Of a stretch of 64,000 nucleotides of DNA, positions 18,621 through 29,184 are shown piece by piece. Position 1 is the first letter of the stretch. Each line of letters begins with the position of its first letter. Both the position numbers and the translations under genes were made by a program. This DNA comes from Bradyrhizobium sp. Y36. Lineage in GTDB: Bacteria > Pseudomonadota > Alphaproteobacteria > Rhizobiales > Xanthobacteraceae. Location of the stretch: NCBI RefSeq assembly GCF_002531575.1, contig NZ_NWTI01000006.1, forward strand, positions 293,812 through 357,811, in the 5' to 3' direction. A model generated the notes under the pieces. It saw only the letters and a program-made list of their open reading frames with translations. It searched no databases and was not told where the DNA came from.

Positions 18621-20471
18621 CTAACGTTTGTCCTTTTCCGCCGCCTGCTTGCGCAGGAAAGCCTCGACATCGGCCTGCACCGAGTAGGGCGTCGGGATCG
18701 CGTCGCCTGCGGAATCGACGGCGGTGTCGAGGCAGCGGCGCAGCATCCTCGCGAGCTCGGCCTTGCGGTAGGGCTTTCGCAACAGTGGTGCGCCCATCGT
18801 GGCGCGTCCCTGCGCATGCAGCGAGTCGTAGGCGTAGCCCGAGGTGAACAGGACCCGCAGGGAAGGGCGCGCCGCCACCATCTGCTCGGCGAGCTCGCGC
18901 CCGTTCATGCCGCCGGCCATCACGATGTCGGTGAACAGCAGGTCGAACGGCTTGCCTTCGGCCGCGACCGCGAGGGCCTCGGTCGCATTGGCAGCCGGAA
19001 TGACCGTGTAGCCGAGGCCTTCGAGCTGGACCGTGACATACTGGCGGACGTCGTGGTCGTCTTCGACGCAGAGCACGGTCTCCTTGCCCCCGATGATCTT
19101 GCGGTCGTCATAGCCGGTCGGCCGCAGCGCGCTTGCCTCCGCCTTCGGCAAATAGATCGTGAAGACCGTGCCACGGCCTTCCTCGGAGGCGACCTTGATG
19201 CCGCCGCCGGACTGCTTGACGAAGCCGAACACCATGCTGAGCCCGAGACCGGTGCCCTTGCCGACCTCCTTGGTGGAGAAGAACGGATCGAAGATGCGCT
19301 CCAGAATGGCCTGTGGAATGCCCGAACCGGTGTCGGCGATCTCGATCTCGACATAGTCCCCGGCATAGCCGGCGCCGACTGCAATGGCCTCGCGCACGCC
19401 GAACACGACGTTGCGCGTCGTCAGCGTCAGCCGGCCGCCGTCCAGCATGGCGTCGCGGCCGTTGATCGCAAGGTTGAGCAGCGCCGAGCTCAGCTGGCCG
19501 CGGTCGGCAAAGGCGAGCCAGACGTTGCGGTCGAGCCGGGTCGCGATCTCGATCTTCTTGTCGAAGGTGGCGAGCAGCAGCTTTGCCAGCTCTTCGAGCA
19601 GCTCGTTGACGTCGATATCGGCCGGCTGCAGCGCCTGCTTGCGGGCAAAGGACAACAGGCTCGACGTCAGCGCGGCGCCGCGGTCGGCGGCTTCGCTGAT
19701 CAGCTTGGTGATGGTCGCCAGCGGCGGGTTGTCCTTGACGGCATCGGCGAGGATCTCGATCGTGCCCGTGATGACCGTGAGCATGTTGTTGAATTCGTGC
19801 GCGATGCCGCCGGTGAGCTGCCCGACCGCCTCCATCTTCTGCGACTGCACCAGCTGCTCCTCGGCGGCGCGCTTCTGGGTGATGTCCCTGACGAAGGTGT
19901 TGATGATGGCGCGCCCGCCCAGCCGCAGCACCGTGCTGGAGGCCTCGGCCAGGATCCGGTCGCCGTTCCGGTGGATCAAAGTGAGCTCGAAGCGCATGCC
20001 CGACGGTGCGTTCGATAGTTCAGGGACCAGCCGCGTCATGCGCTGCCTGAAGGCGGCACGCAGCGGTTCGGCGACGATGAGGTCGACGACGTCGGCGCCG
20101 AGCGCCTCCTGGCGCGTCCATCCGGTCAGGGCCTCGGCCTGAAAGCTCCATTCCAGCACGGTGCCGTTGTCGTCGATCTGGATGAAGGCATCGAGCGCGG
20201 TCCTGATGACGGCTTGCGTCATCTGCGCAGCGTCGCTGCGGGCCCGCGCCAGTTCGGCCGATTGCGCGAGGTCGTGTTTCCCCTCCGATCTCTCGATCGC
20301 GCCGCTGCAGAGGCGCGCGAGCAGAACGGCAACGACGGCGCTTGCGATGAGGGCCGAGACCTGGGCCATGCCGAACCCCGGTCCGGACACGGCAGAGGAG
20401 GCGAGGAGGGCCGCCGCGGTCACGACGACCTGTGCGGCCATCGCGCGTGTCAGAAGCCCCCTGAGTTTCAT
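18621..20471 (-). CDS. Hybrid sensor histidine kinase (PAS-HisKA-HATPase-REC)
   Basis: 616 residues. Two N-terminal membrane segments with almost no periplasmic loop, a PAS domain (about 86-198), the phospho-accepting His in GGIAHEFNNML (H225), an ATPase with NLAINGRDAM, DTGSGIP and GKGTGLGLSMV, and a C-terminal receiver (LCVEDDHDVR; phospho-Asp in LLFTDIVM; LRKPY). The start MKLRGLL at 20471 is preferred to the GTG/ATG at 20522. No response-regulator gene is adjacent, so the attached receiver or a distant partner takes the phosphate. The signal is unknown and probably cytosolic or membrane-borne. Confidence 0.92.
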   Translation of the reverse strand: MKLRGLLTRAMAAQVVVTAAALLASSAVSGPGFGMAQVSALIASAVVAVLLARLCSGAIERSEGKHDLAQSAELARARSDAAQMTQAVIRTALDAFIQIDDNGTVLEWSFQAEALTGWTRQEALGADVVDLIVAEPLRAAFRQRMTRLVPELSNAPSGMRFELTLIHRNGDRILAEASSTVLRLGGRAIINTFVRDITQKRAAEEQLVQSQKMEAVGQLTGGIAHEFNNMLTVITGTIEILADAVKDNPPLATITKLISEAADRGAALTSSLLSFARKQALQPADIDVNELLEELAKLLLATFDKKIEIATRLDRNVWLAFADRGQLSSALLNLAINGRDAMLDGGRLTLTTRNVVFGVREAIAVGAGYAGDYVEIEIADTGSGIPQAILERIFDPFFSTKEVGKGTGLGLSMVFGFVKQSGGGIKVASEEGRGTVFTIYLPKAEASALRPTGYDDRKIIGGKETVLCVEDDHDVRQYVTVQLEGLGYTVIPAANATEALAVAAEGKPFDLLFTDIVMAGGMNGRELAEQMVAARPSLRVLFTSGYAYDSLHAQGRATMGAPLLRKPYRKAELARMLRRCLDTAVDSAGDAIPTPYSVQADVEAFLRKQAAEKDKR

Positions 20472-20602
20472 GGTCTCACACCAACGACGTCCGTTACGGA
20501 CCCCCACGTCCGCCCGCCACATTACTCCGGTCCCACGTGAGCTACAGATTCAATGCGGCGTCGTCGAGGGGCAATTTCCGGTGGTACCGGGCGGCGGGCG
20601 CC

Positions 20603-21235
20603 TCAACCTGCGGACGAATCGGTCTGCTGCAGCGTCGTCACCCAGATCACGCGCGCCGCCTGCTGGGTCGGGTTGTCGAACATGTGCGGCACGACGCTCG
20701 GAAAACGGAAACTGTCGCCGGCTTCCAGCACATGGGCCTGATTGTCGAGCCACAGCCGCAGGCTGCCGGAGAGGATGTAGCCGGCCTTCTCGCCCGTGTG
20801 CTGCAGGAAGTCGGTGCCGGAGGAGGCGCCGGGATTGAGCGTGAGCTCGTAGAGCTCGAGCTGGCCCTTGCCTTGCGGCGTGAGGGCTTCCTTGACGACG
20901 CCGCTGGCGGTGAGGCGCAGCAGCCGGCGACTGCCCTTGCGCACGATGTAGCGCTGCACGTCGGCGGGATCGCTGGTCTCGAAGAAATAGGAGATGGGCA
21001 CCTCGAGCGCGATGCTGAGCAGGCGCAGCGTGCGGATCGACGGCATGGCGCGCGCGCGTTCGAGCTGACTGATCATGCCGGTGGACAGGCCGGTCTTGGT
21101 GGCCACGTCCTGGATCGAGAGGCCGGCACGCTGACGCAGCAGCCGCACGGTCTCGCCGAGGCGCTGATCGACCGCATCGTCCGCCTCGACGGTCGGGGCG
21201 TCCTTGGTACTGTTCGTATCGCCGCGACCATCCAT
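20603..21235 (-). CDS. XRE-cupin transcriptional regulator
   Basis: 210 residues. N-terminal helix-turn-helix (IQDVATKTGLSTGMISQLE) and C-terminal cupin sensor (GEKAGYILSGSLRLWL, GDSFRFPSVVPHMF), the PuuR-type layout that often controls amine or amino-acid catabolism. GGGAG stands before the ATG at 21235; the frame is open to 21310 but the extra residues are not family-like. It is divergent from the binding-protein gene of the ABC and oxidase operon, which is its probable target. Confidence 0.9.
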   Translation of the reverse strand: MDGRGDTNSTKDAPTVEADDAVDQRLGETVRLLRQRAGLSIQDVATKTGLSTGMISQLERARAMPSIRTLRLLSIALEVPISYFFETSDPADVQRYIVRKGSRRLLRLTASGVVKEALTPQGKGQLELYELTLNPGASSGTDFLQHTGEKAGYILSGSLRLWLDNQAHVLEAGDSFRFPSVVPHMFDNPTQQAARVIWVTTLQQTDSSAG

Positions 21236-21323
21236 GTCGCTCTCCCATGCATCATCTCGCCCCGAACCGGATCGGCCTGGGACTTCAATCAGAGTGAAAA
21301 GGTCCCGCATACTAGCAATGCGA

Positions 21324-21368
21324 TTGACAGCTGTATTTAGTCATGATGAAATTTTGATCGAAAAATTT
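21324..21368 (+). promoter_or_regulatory. Candidate promoter and operator of the ABC/oxidase operon
   Basis: Unusually AT-rich patch in the 218-bp divergent region. TTGACA at 21324-21329 could be a -35 box, with TGAAAT 17 bases on as a weak -10. Overlapping it is the inverted repeat AAATTTT - GATCGA - AAAATTT (21349-21368), flanked by TTTAGT ... ACTAAA. Such a site would suit a dimeric XRE repressor. Purely pattern-based. Confidence 0.4.
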
Positions 21369-21453
21369 AGAAGCACTAAAGCCCACTCCTGTCCCTTTGC
21401 CGGGGTCTCGGGGGCGCGGGAGACGGTGCCGCGTGCGGGAACGGAGACTGGTC

Positions 21454-23142
21454 ATGGCAGACAGCACCGGCAAGTTCGGCGTTGGCGGATTGCATTTCGG
21501 CATTCCAAATCGCCGGCAGTTCTTCCAGCTTGGCGCGGGCGCCGCAGCGGGATGGACGCTTTCAGGCAACGCCTTTGCGCAGACCGAACGCCCGACCAAT
21601 CCTCCGGACAAGCCGCGCGGGCAGGTGATCGCGGCGCTGTCGCAGGAGCCGACTGTCTTTCATCCGCTGATGCCCGGCATCGAGGTCGACCAGGGCGTCT
21701 GGTGGCAGCTGTTCTCGCCGCTCTGGTTCATCGAGCCCGACGGCAAGTTCGTCCCCGACCTCGCGCGGGAGGTGCCGACGATCGAGAACGGAGGCCTGTC
21801 GGCCGACGGCCTGACCTGGAAGATCAAGCTGCGCAATGACGTGAAGTGGCACGACGGCACGGCCTTCACGGCCGAGGACGTCAAGTTTTCGCTCGAGCTG
21901 ATCAACAATCCCGATTTCCGCGTCCGCAACCGCGTCGGCCATAGCCTCGTCAAGGACATCAAGGTCGTCGCGCCCGACGAGATCCATTGGCGCATGGAAG
22001 CGCCCTATTCGCCCTACATGTCGATCCTGTCGCTCACCTTCATCGTGCCCAAGCACATCCTGGAGAAGGTGTCCGATCCGAATGCCTCGCCGTTCCACAA
22101 CGCGCCCGTCGGCACCGGTCCGTTCCGCTGGGCCGAGCGTGTGCCGGGCGACCACATCCAGTTGAATGCCCATGCCGGCTATCACGGCAAGGGACCTTAC
22201 GTCGAACGCGTGGTGTTCAAATACATTCCCGATCTCACCGTGCTCTACACCCAGTTCCGCACCGGCCAGGTCGACTACACCGGCCTGCAGGGCATCCTGC
22301 CGAACTTCGTGCAGGAGGCGAAGACGCTGAAGGGCCGCAAGATCTTCGTCTCGGCGACGTCGTCGGTGGAGCACATCGCGCCCAATCTGGAATTCGGTCC
22401 CTTCGCCGACCGCAGCGTGCGCGAGGCGCTCTATCTCGCCATCAACAAGCAGGCGATCATCGATGCGCTGAATTACGGCCTGCCGACGCAGACCGAGAGC
22501 TTCGTGCCGCAGCAGGCCTGGTCGTTCCAGCAGGGCCTGCCGCAGCACAAATACGATCCCGCCAAGGCCAATGCGCTGCTCGACGCGGCCGGATGGACGC
22601 GCGGTTCCGGCGGTGTGCGCGAGAAGGGCGGGGTGAAGCTCGAATTCACCAATTCGACGACATCGGGCAACGCGGTGCGCGAGCAGACGCAGCAGCTCCT
22701 GATCCAGGACTGGCGCGCGATCGGCGCTGCGATGCGCGTCAACAACATGCCGGCGGCCGTGATCTGGGGCGACTTCTGGCAGCAGTCGAAATTCAATTCC
22801 GTGCTGGTGTCCGTCAACTTCATGCTCGGCAGCGACCCCGATGTGACGCCGCGCTTCGGCTCCGGCGCCATCCCAGCCAAGGGTGGCCGCGGCTTCAACA
22901 CCTATCAGTACAAGAGCGCGGAGGCGGATCGCCTGCTCGCCGATGGCGCCCGGCAGTTCGAGATCGCCCAGCGCAAGACGACCTATGGCGAGCTGCAGAA
23001 GCTGATCCGCAACGACCTTGCGATCCTGCCGCTGTTCCAGGGCTTCATCGCCGAGGGCGTGAAGGAGGGATTGCAGGGCTTCCGTCCCAACATCAACACC
23101 TCCATCAATTGCTGGAATATCCGCGAATGGTACTGGGCCTGA
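21454..23142 (+). CDS. ABC transporter substrate-binding protein, family 5
   Basis: Periplasmic binding protein of 562 residues of the oligopeptide/opine/nickel type. The start MADSTGKF at 21454 exposes a twin-arginine signal, NRRQFFQLGAGAAAG (Arg20-Arg21), with cleavage near AFA. Family features: GLTWKIKLRNDVKWHDG and LYLAINKQAIIDA. First gene of a five-step run ending in the fused ATPase at 29157. Ligands of this family range from peptides to opines and sugars; the oxidase genes in the same operon favour an amino-acid-like compound. Confidence 0.92.
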   Translation: MADSTGKFGVGGLHFGIPNRRQFFQLGAGAAAGWTLSGNAFAQTERPTNPPDKPRGQVIAALSQEPTVFHPLMPGIEVDQGVWWQLFSPLWFIEPDGKFVPDLAREVPTIENGGLSADGLTWKIKLRNDVKWHDGTAFTAEDVKFSLELINNPDFRVRNRVGHSLVKDIKVVAPDEIHWRMEAPYSPYMSILSLTFIVPKHILEKVSDPNASPFHNAPVGTGPFRWAERVPGDHIQLNAHAGYHGKGPYVERVVFKYIPDLTVLYTQFRTGQVDYTGLQGILPNFVQEAKTLKGRKIFVSATSSVEHIAPNLEFGPFADRSVREALYLAINKQAIIDALNYGLPTQTESFVPQQAWSFQQGLPQHKYDPAKANALLDAAGWTRGSGGVREKGGVKLEFTNSTTSGNAVREQTQQLLIQDWRAIGAAMRVNNMPAAVIWGDFWQQSKFNSVLVSVNFMLGSDPDVTPRFGSGAIPAKGGRGFNTYQYKSAEADRLLADGARQFEIAQRKTTYGELQKLIRNDLAILPLFQGFIAEGVKEGLQGFRPNINTSINCWNIREWYWA

Positions 23143-23169
23143 TGGATCGGTTGCACAGGGCAGCCTGAG

Positions 23170-24120
23170 ATGGCCCGTTACGTCGTCAACCGCCTTGCGC
23201 AGGCGATCATGCTGCTGGTGATCGTCTCCGCGATCGGCTTCGCCATCCTGCACCTGGCGCCGGGCGGTCCGCTGTCGCAATTCGCGGCCTCCGCGCAGAT
23301 GACCCAGGAGGATCTCGACCGCGTCACGAAACAGCTCGGGCTCGATCGGCCGCTGCCGATCCAGTATCTCGACTGGTTCGGCCGCATGGTGCGGGGCGAT
23401 TGGGGCAAGTCCTATCGCGACGGCGAGGCAGTGCTGTCGGTGGTCTCCTCGCATCTCGGCGCCACGCTGGAGCTGATGGCGACGGCGACGATCATCGCGG
23501 TTCTGCTCGGCTGCTGGATCGGCATCCTTGGCGCGCTGCGGCGCTATTCGCTGTTCGACACGCTCGCCACGGTCGGCGCTATGATCGCATTGTCGATCCC
23601 GACCTTCTGGTTCGGCCTCGTCACCATCTACGTGTTCTCGGTCAAGCTCGGCTGGCTGCCGGCGGGCAACCGGCAGACCGTCGGCGACGGCTCCTTCCTC
23701 GACCTGCTGCACCATCTGATCGCGCCCGCGATGGTGCTGGCGCTGGTGGAGACCGCGATGTGGGGCCGCTTCATGCGCTCCTCGATGCTGGAGGTGATCA
23801 ACCAGGACTACATCCGCACCGCGCGCGCCAAGGGCATGCCGGAATGGCGCATCCTCACCGTGCATGCGCTGCGCAACGCGCTGCTGCCGATGATCACGGT
23901 GGCGGGCCTGCAGTTTCCGACGCTGCTCGGCGGCGCGCTGGTGGCCGAGACCGTGTTCACCTGGCCCGGCATGGGGCGGCTGTTCCTCGATTCCATCGGC
24001 TATCGCGATTATCCCGTGGTGATGGGCATCCTGATGTTTTCGGCGACGATGGTGCTGATCGGCTCGCTGCTCGCCGACATCCTCTATGCCGTCGTCGATC
24101 CGCGCATCCGGGTGGGCTAG
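23170..24120 (+). CDS. ABC transporter permease, DppB type
   Basis: Inner-membrane permease of 316 residues with six hydrophobic segments. The coupling loop is the classic DYIRTARAKGMPEWRIL, then HALRNALLPMITVAG. It starts 27 bp after the binding-protein gene and is followed 3 bp later by the second permease. The pair forms the channel of the importer. Confidence 0.95.
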   Translation: MARYVVNRLAQAIMLLVIVSAIGFAILHLAPGGPLSQFAASAQMTQEDLDRVTKQLGLDRPLPIQYLDWFGRMVRGDWGKSYRDGEAVLSVVSSHLGATLELMATATIIAVLLGCWIGILGALRRYSLFDTLATVGAMIALSIPTFWFGLVTIYVFSVKLGWLPAGNRQTVGDGSFLDLLHHLIAPAMVLALVETAMWGRFMRSSMLEVINQDYIRTARAKGMPEWRILTVHALRNALLPMITVAGLQFPTLLGGALVAETVFTWPGMGRLFLDSIGYRDYPVVMGILMFSATMVLIGSLLADILYAVVDPRIRVG

Positions 24121-24123
24121 GCG

Positions 24124-24999
24124 ATGACGGCTGCAACCCTCACTTCCGCACAGCTCGCGCCCGGTCAGGCCGCATGGCGGCGCTTCCGTCGGCATCGGCT
24201 GGCGCTTGCCGGTGCCGTCATCATTGTGGTGCTCGTGCTCGGCTCGGCATTCGGTCCTTATCTGCTGCCGTTCGACGACACCTATATCGACATCATGAAG
24301 CGGTTCGCGCCGCCGCTGTCCGGCGCGCATATCCTCGGCACCGACGAGCTCGGCCGCGACGTGCTGGCGCGGCTGATGATGGGCGGCCGCGTCTCGCTCA
24401 CGATCGGCATCGTCGCGATGGTGATCGCCATGGCCGTCGGCATCGTCGTCGGCGCCTTTGCCGGCTTCTATGGCGGCGTGGTCGGCGCGGTGCTGATGCG
24501 GCTCGTCGACGCCGTGCTGTGCTTTCCGACCATCTTCCTGCTCCTTGCGCTGGCGGCGCTCACCGAGCCGGGTCTCGTCACCACCACCGTGCTGATCGCG
24601 GCGACCGCCTGGATGTGGGTGGCCCGCGTCGTCGAGGCCCAGGTTCGCTCGCTGCGGGAACGTGAGTTTGCGGTCGCCGCGCTCGCATTCGGCTCGTCGA
24701 ATCTGCGGATCATGTTCCGCGAGCTCGTGCCCAACGCGATCGCGCCGATCGTGGTGGCGGCGACGCTGAACGTCGCCAAGGCGATCCTGCTGGAATCCTA
24801 TCTCAGCTATCTCGGCTATGGCGTCCAGCCGCCGGCCGCGAGCCTGGGCAACATGCTCAACAACGCGCAGATCTATCTCACCAGCGCGCCGTGGCTCGCG
24901 ATTGCGCCGGGCCTCGCCATCACGCTGGCCGTGACCAGCTTCAACTTCCTCGGCGACGGCCTGCGCGACGCGCTCGATCCGCGCATGAACATCCCATGA
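24124..24999 (+). CDS. ABC transporter permease, DppC type
   Basis: Second inner-membrane permease of the importer, 291 residues. Family traits are the N-terminal HILGTDELGRDVLARLM and the coupling loop REREFAVAALAFGSS followed by RELVPNAIAPIVVAA. Tight spacing to the DppB-type gene (GATG just after its stop) suggests coupled translation. It acts with the neighbouring binding protein and the double ATPase at 27310. Confidence 0.95.
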   Translation: MTAATLTSAQLAPGQAAWRRFRRHRLALAGAVIIVVLVLGSAFGPYLLPFDDTYIDIMKRFAPPLSGAHILGTDELGRDVLARLMMGGRVSLTIGIVAMVIAMAVGIVVGAFAGFYGGVVGAVLMRLVDAVLCFPTIFLLLALAALTEPGLVTTTVLIAATAWMWVARVVEAQVRSLREREFAVAALAFGSSNLRIMFRELVPNAIAPIVVAATLNVAKAILLESYLSYLGYGVQPPAASLGNMLNNAQIYLTSAPWLAIAPGLAITLAVTSFNFLGDGLRDALDPRMNIP

Positions 25000-25037
25000 T
25001 ACGTAAGCCCCGATCGAACTGACTTCCAGGAGTGCCC

Positions 25038-26366
25038 ATGTCCCCGCCGCTCAACCGTATCAATAGCGACGATCGCCTGCCGGCGCAGGTGGACGTCGTC
25101 GTCATCGGCGGCGGCGTCATCGGCGTCTCCGCGGCCTATCATCTGGCGAAGAAGGGCCACTCCGTCGCGCTGGTCGAGAAGGGCCATGTCGGCGGCGAGC
25201 AGTCGAGCCGCAATTGGGGCTGGTGCCGCCAGCAGGGCCGCGCGCGCGAGGAGATCCCGTTGGCGCGCGAGGCGCTGCTTCTGTGGGAGGACATGCAGAA
25301 CGATGCCGGCGTCGATGCCGGCTTCCGCCGCACCGGCGTCTTGTTCCTGACCAAGAGCAAGGACGAACTGGCGAGCTGGGAGCGGTGGGCTGCCGTCGCG
25401 CGCGAGATGCAGGTCCACTCCACCGTCCTGACGCCGGCCGAGGTCGCCGAGCGCATGCCGGGGAATACCGACAGCTGGGTCGGCGGCCTGCACACGCCGA
25501 GTGACGGCCGCGCCGAGCCGTCGATGGCCGTGCCCGCGCTGGCGACGGCCGCGCGAAAACATGGCGTCACCATTCATCAGGGCTGCGCGGCGCGCGGGCT
25601 GGAGACGACCGGCGGTCGGGTCAGCGCCGTCGTCACCGAGAAGGGCACCATCCGCACGCAATCCGTGCTGCTGTCCGGCGGTGCGTGGTCGTCGCTGTTC
25701 TGCCGGCGCCACGGCATCGAGCTGCCGATCGGTCTCGTCAACGCCACCGCATGCCGGACCACGCCGGCGCCGGAGATCACCTCGGGCGCGCTCGGCACCG
25801 ATCTCTATTGCATTCGCCGTCGCCTCGACGGCGGTTTCACGCTGGCGCTGCGCAACCGCGGCACGGTCGAGCTGTCGCCCGATTTGTTCCGCTACGCGCG
25901 CACGTTCTGGCCAACCTATCTGCATCGCAAGAACGGGCTGAAGCTGTCGTTCGGCAAGTCGTTCTTCGACCAGATCATGCGCGGCACCAGCTGGAGTTTT
26001 GACAAGCCGTCGCCGTTCGAGACCGAGCGCGTGCGCGATCCCGAGCCCGACATGTCGCTGGTCAATGCCGCGCTGGCGTCGCTGATCAAGGCGAACCCGG
26101 AGCTGAAGGACGTCGCGATCGCGGAAGCCTGGGGCGGCACCATCGACTGCACGCCGGACACCATTCCGGTGATCTCGCCGGTCGATGCGCTGCCGGGCTT
26201 CTTCCTTGCCACCGGCTTCTCCGGCCACGGCTTTGGCATCGGCCCTGCCGCCGGCAAGCTCGCCGCCGACCTCGTGACGGGCGCGACGCCGCTGGTCGAT
26301 CCCGCCGCCTACAGCCACAGGCGCATGATCGACGGCCGCCGGCTGGCGCCCGTCAGCCCGTTCTGA
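25038..26366 (+). CDS. FAD-dependent amine/amino-acid oxidase (DAO family)
   Basis: 442-residue flavoprotein. FAD-binding Rossmann motif VVVIGGGVIGVSAAYHL, then QSSRNWGWCRQQGR, as in gamma-glutamylputrescine and sarcosine-oxidase-like enzymes. The C-terminal GFFLATGFSGHGFGIGPA closes the FAD site. Expected reaction: oxidation of a C-N bond in an amine, secondary amino acid or opine-like substrate, giving an imine and then an oxo acid. AGGAG sits 5 bases before the ATG at 25038; an in-frame GTG at 25032 is less well placed. It lies inside an ABC importer operon, so it probably acts on the imported compound. Confidence 0.9.
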   Translation: MSPPLNRINSDDRLPAQVDVVVIGGGVIGVSAAYHLAKKGHSVALVEKGHVGGEQSSRNWGWCRQQGRAREEIPLAREALLLWEDMQNDAGVDAGFRRTGVLFLTKSKDELASWERWAAVAREMQVHSTVLTPAEVAERMPGNTDSWVGGLHTPSDGRAEPSMAVPALATAARKHGVTIHQGCAARGLETTGGRVSAVVTEKGTIRTQSVLLSGGAWSSLFCRRHGIELPIGLVNATACRTTPAPEITSGALGTDLYCIRRRLDGGFTLALRNRGTVELSPDLFRYARTFWPTYLHRKNGLKLSFGKSFFDQIMRGTSWSFDKPSPFETERVRDPEPDMSLVNAALASLIKANPELKDVAIAEAWGGTIDCTPDTIPVISPVDALPGFFLATGFSGHGFGIGPAAGKLAADLVTGATPLVDPAAYSHRRMIDGRRLAPVSPF

Positions 26367-26373
26367 GGACCGC

Positions 26374-27300
26374 ATGACGGTTCTCTACAGGGCCAACATG
26401 GTGCGCGGCGCCGAGTGGGCGACATTCTTCGCCGAGCGCGCGCCGGATGTGCCGTTCCGGCTCTGGCCTGATATCGGCGATCCCGCCGCTATCCGCTATC
26501 TCGTCGCCTGGGTGCCGCCTGACGATATCGCGACGACGTTCCCCAATCTCGAGCTGGTGTTCTCGGTCGGAGCGGGCGTCGATCAGTTTGATGCCAAAAA
26601 ACTTCCGGCGCACATTCCGCTGGTCCGCATGCTGGAGCCCGGCATTGCCGAGACCATGGTCGAATACGTCACCATGGCCGTGTTGGCCTTGCATCGCGAC
26701 CTCCTCGATTTCATCAGCCAGCAGAAGGAGCAGGTCTGGCGCGAGATCCGGATTACGCCGGCCAGGCGCCGGCGCGTCGGAATCATGGGGCTTGGCCAGC
26801 TCGGGCAGGCCGTGCTCGAGCGCCTCAAGGCGTTCGGCTTTCCGCTATCGGGCTGGAACCGCTCGCCGCGCGAGATCGAGGGCGTCACCTGTTATGCTGG
26901 CGCTGAGGCGCTGCCAGAATTTCTCGCGCAGAGCGACATCCTCATCTGCCTGCTGCCGCTGACCGACGAGACGCGCGGCATCCTCAATGCCGACCTGTTC
27001 GCGCGCCTGCCGCGCGGTGCGTCCCTTGTGAACGTCGGGCGCGGTCCGCACCTCATCGAGGCCGACCTTCTCGCCGCCCTCGACAGCGGCGCGCTGTCGG
27101 GTGCGGTGCTCGACGTCACCGACCCCGAGCCGCTGCCTTCAGGCCATCCGTTCTGGAGCCACCCCCGCATCCTGCTGACGCCGCACAATGCGGCCATGAC
27201 GGCGCCGGATACGGCGGTCGATTTCGTACTCGACGTCATCGGCCGCCATCGCCGCGGAGAGGAACTGCCGGGGCGTGTCGATCGAACGCGCGGCTATTAG
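26374..27300 (+). CDS. 2-hydroxyacid dehydrogenase, GhrA-like
   Basis: 308 residues. NAD(P)-dependent reductase of glyoxylate, hydroxypyruvate or similar 2-oxo acids. The nucleotide site is VGIMGLGQLGQAV; a conserved Arg follows in NVGRGPHLIEADL; the catalytic His is in LTPHNAAMTAP. It begins 7 bp after the oxidase gene, so it may reduce the oxo acid the oxidase releases. A second, more SerA-like member of the superfamily is at 46310. Confidence 0.9.
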   Translation: MTVLYRANMVRGAEWATFFAERAPDVPFRLWPDIGDPAAIRYLVAWVPPDDIATTFPNLELVFSVGAGVDQFDAKKLPAHIPLVRMLEPGIAETMVEYVTMAVLALHRDLLDFISQQKEQVWREIRITPARRRRVGIMGLGQLGQAVLERLKAFGFPLSGWNRSPREIEGVTCYAGAEALPEFLAQSDILICLLPLTDETRGILNADLFARLPRGASLVNVGRGPHLIEADLLAALDSGALSGAVLDVTDPEPLPSGHPFWSHPRILLTPHNAAMTAPDTAVDFVLDVIGRHRRGEELPGRVDRTRGY

Positions 27301-27309
27301 GACATTCGC

Positions 27310-29157
<1,848 letters not shown>

Positions 29158-29184
29158 GGCGAGGAGTGGTCGGGCTGAGGCGCC

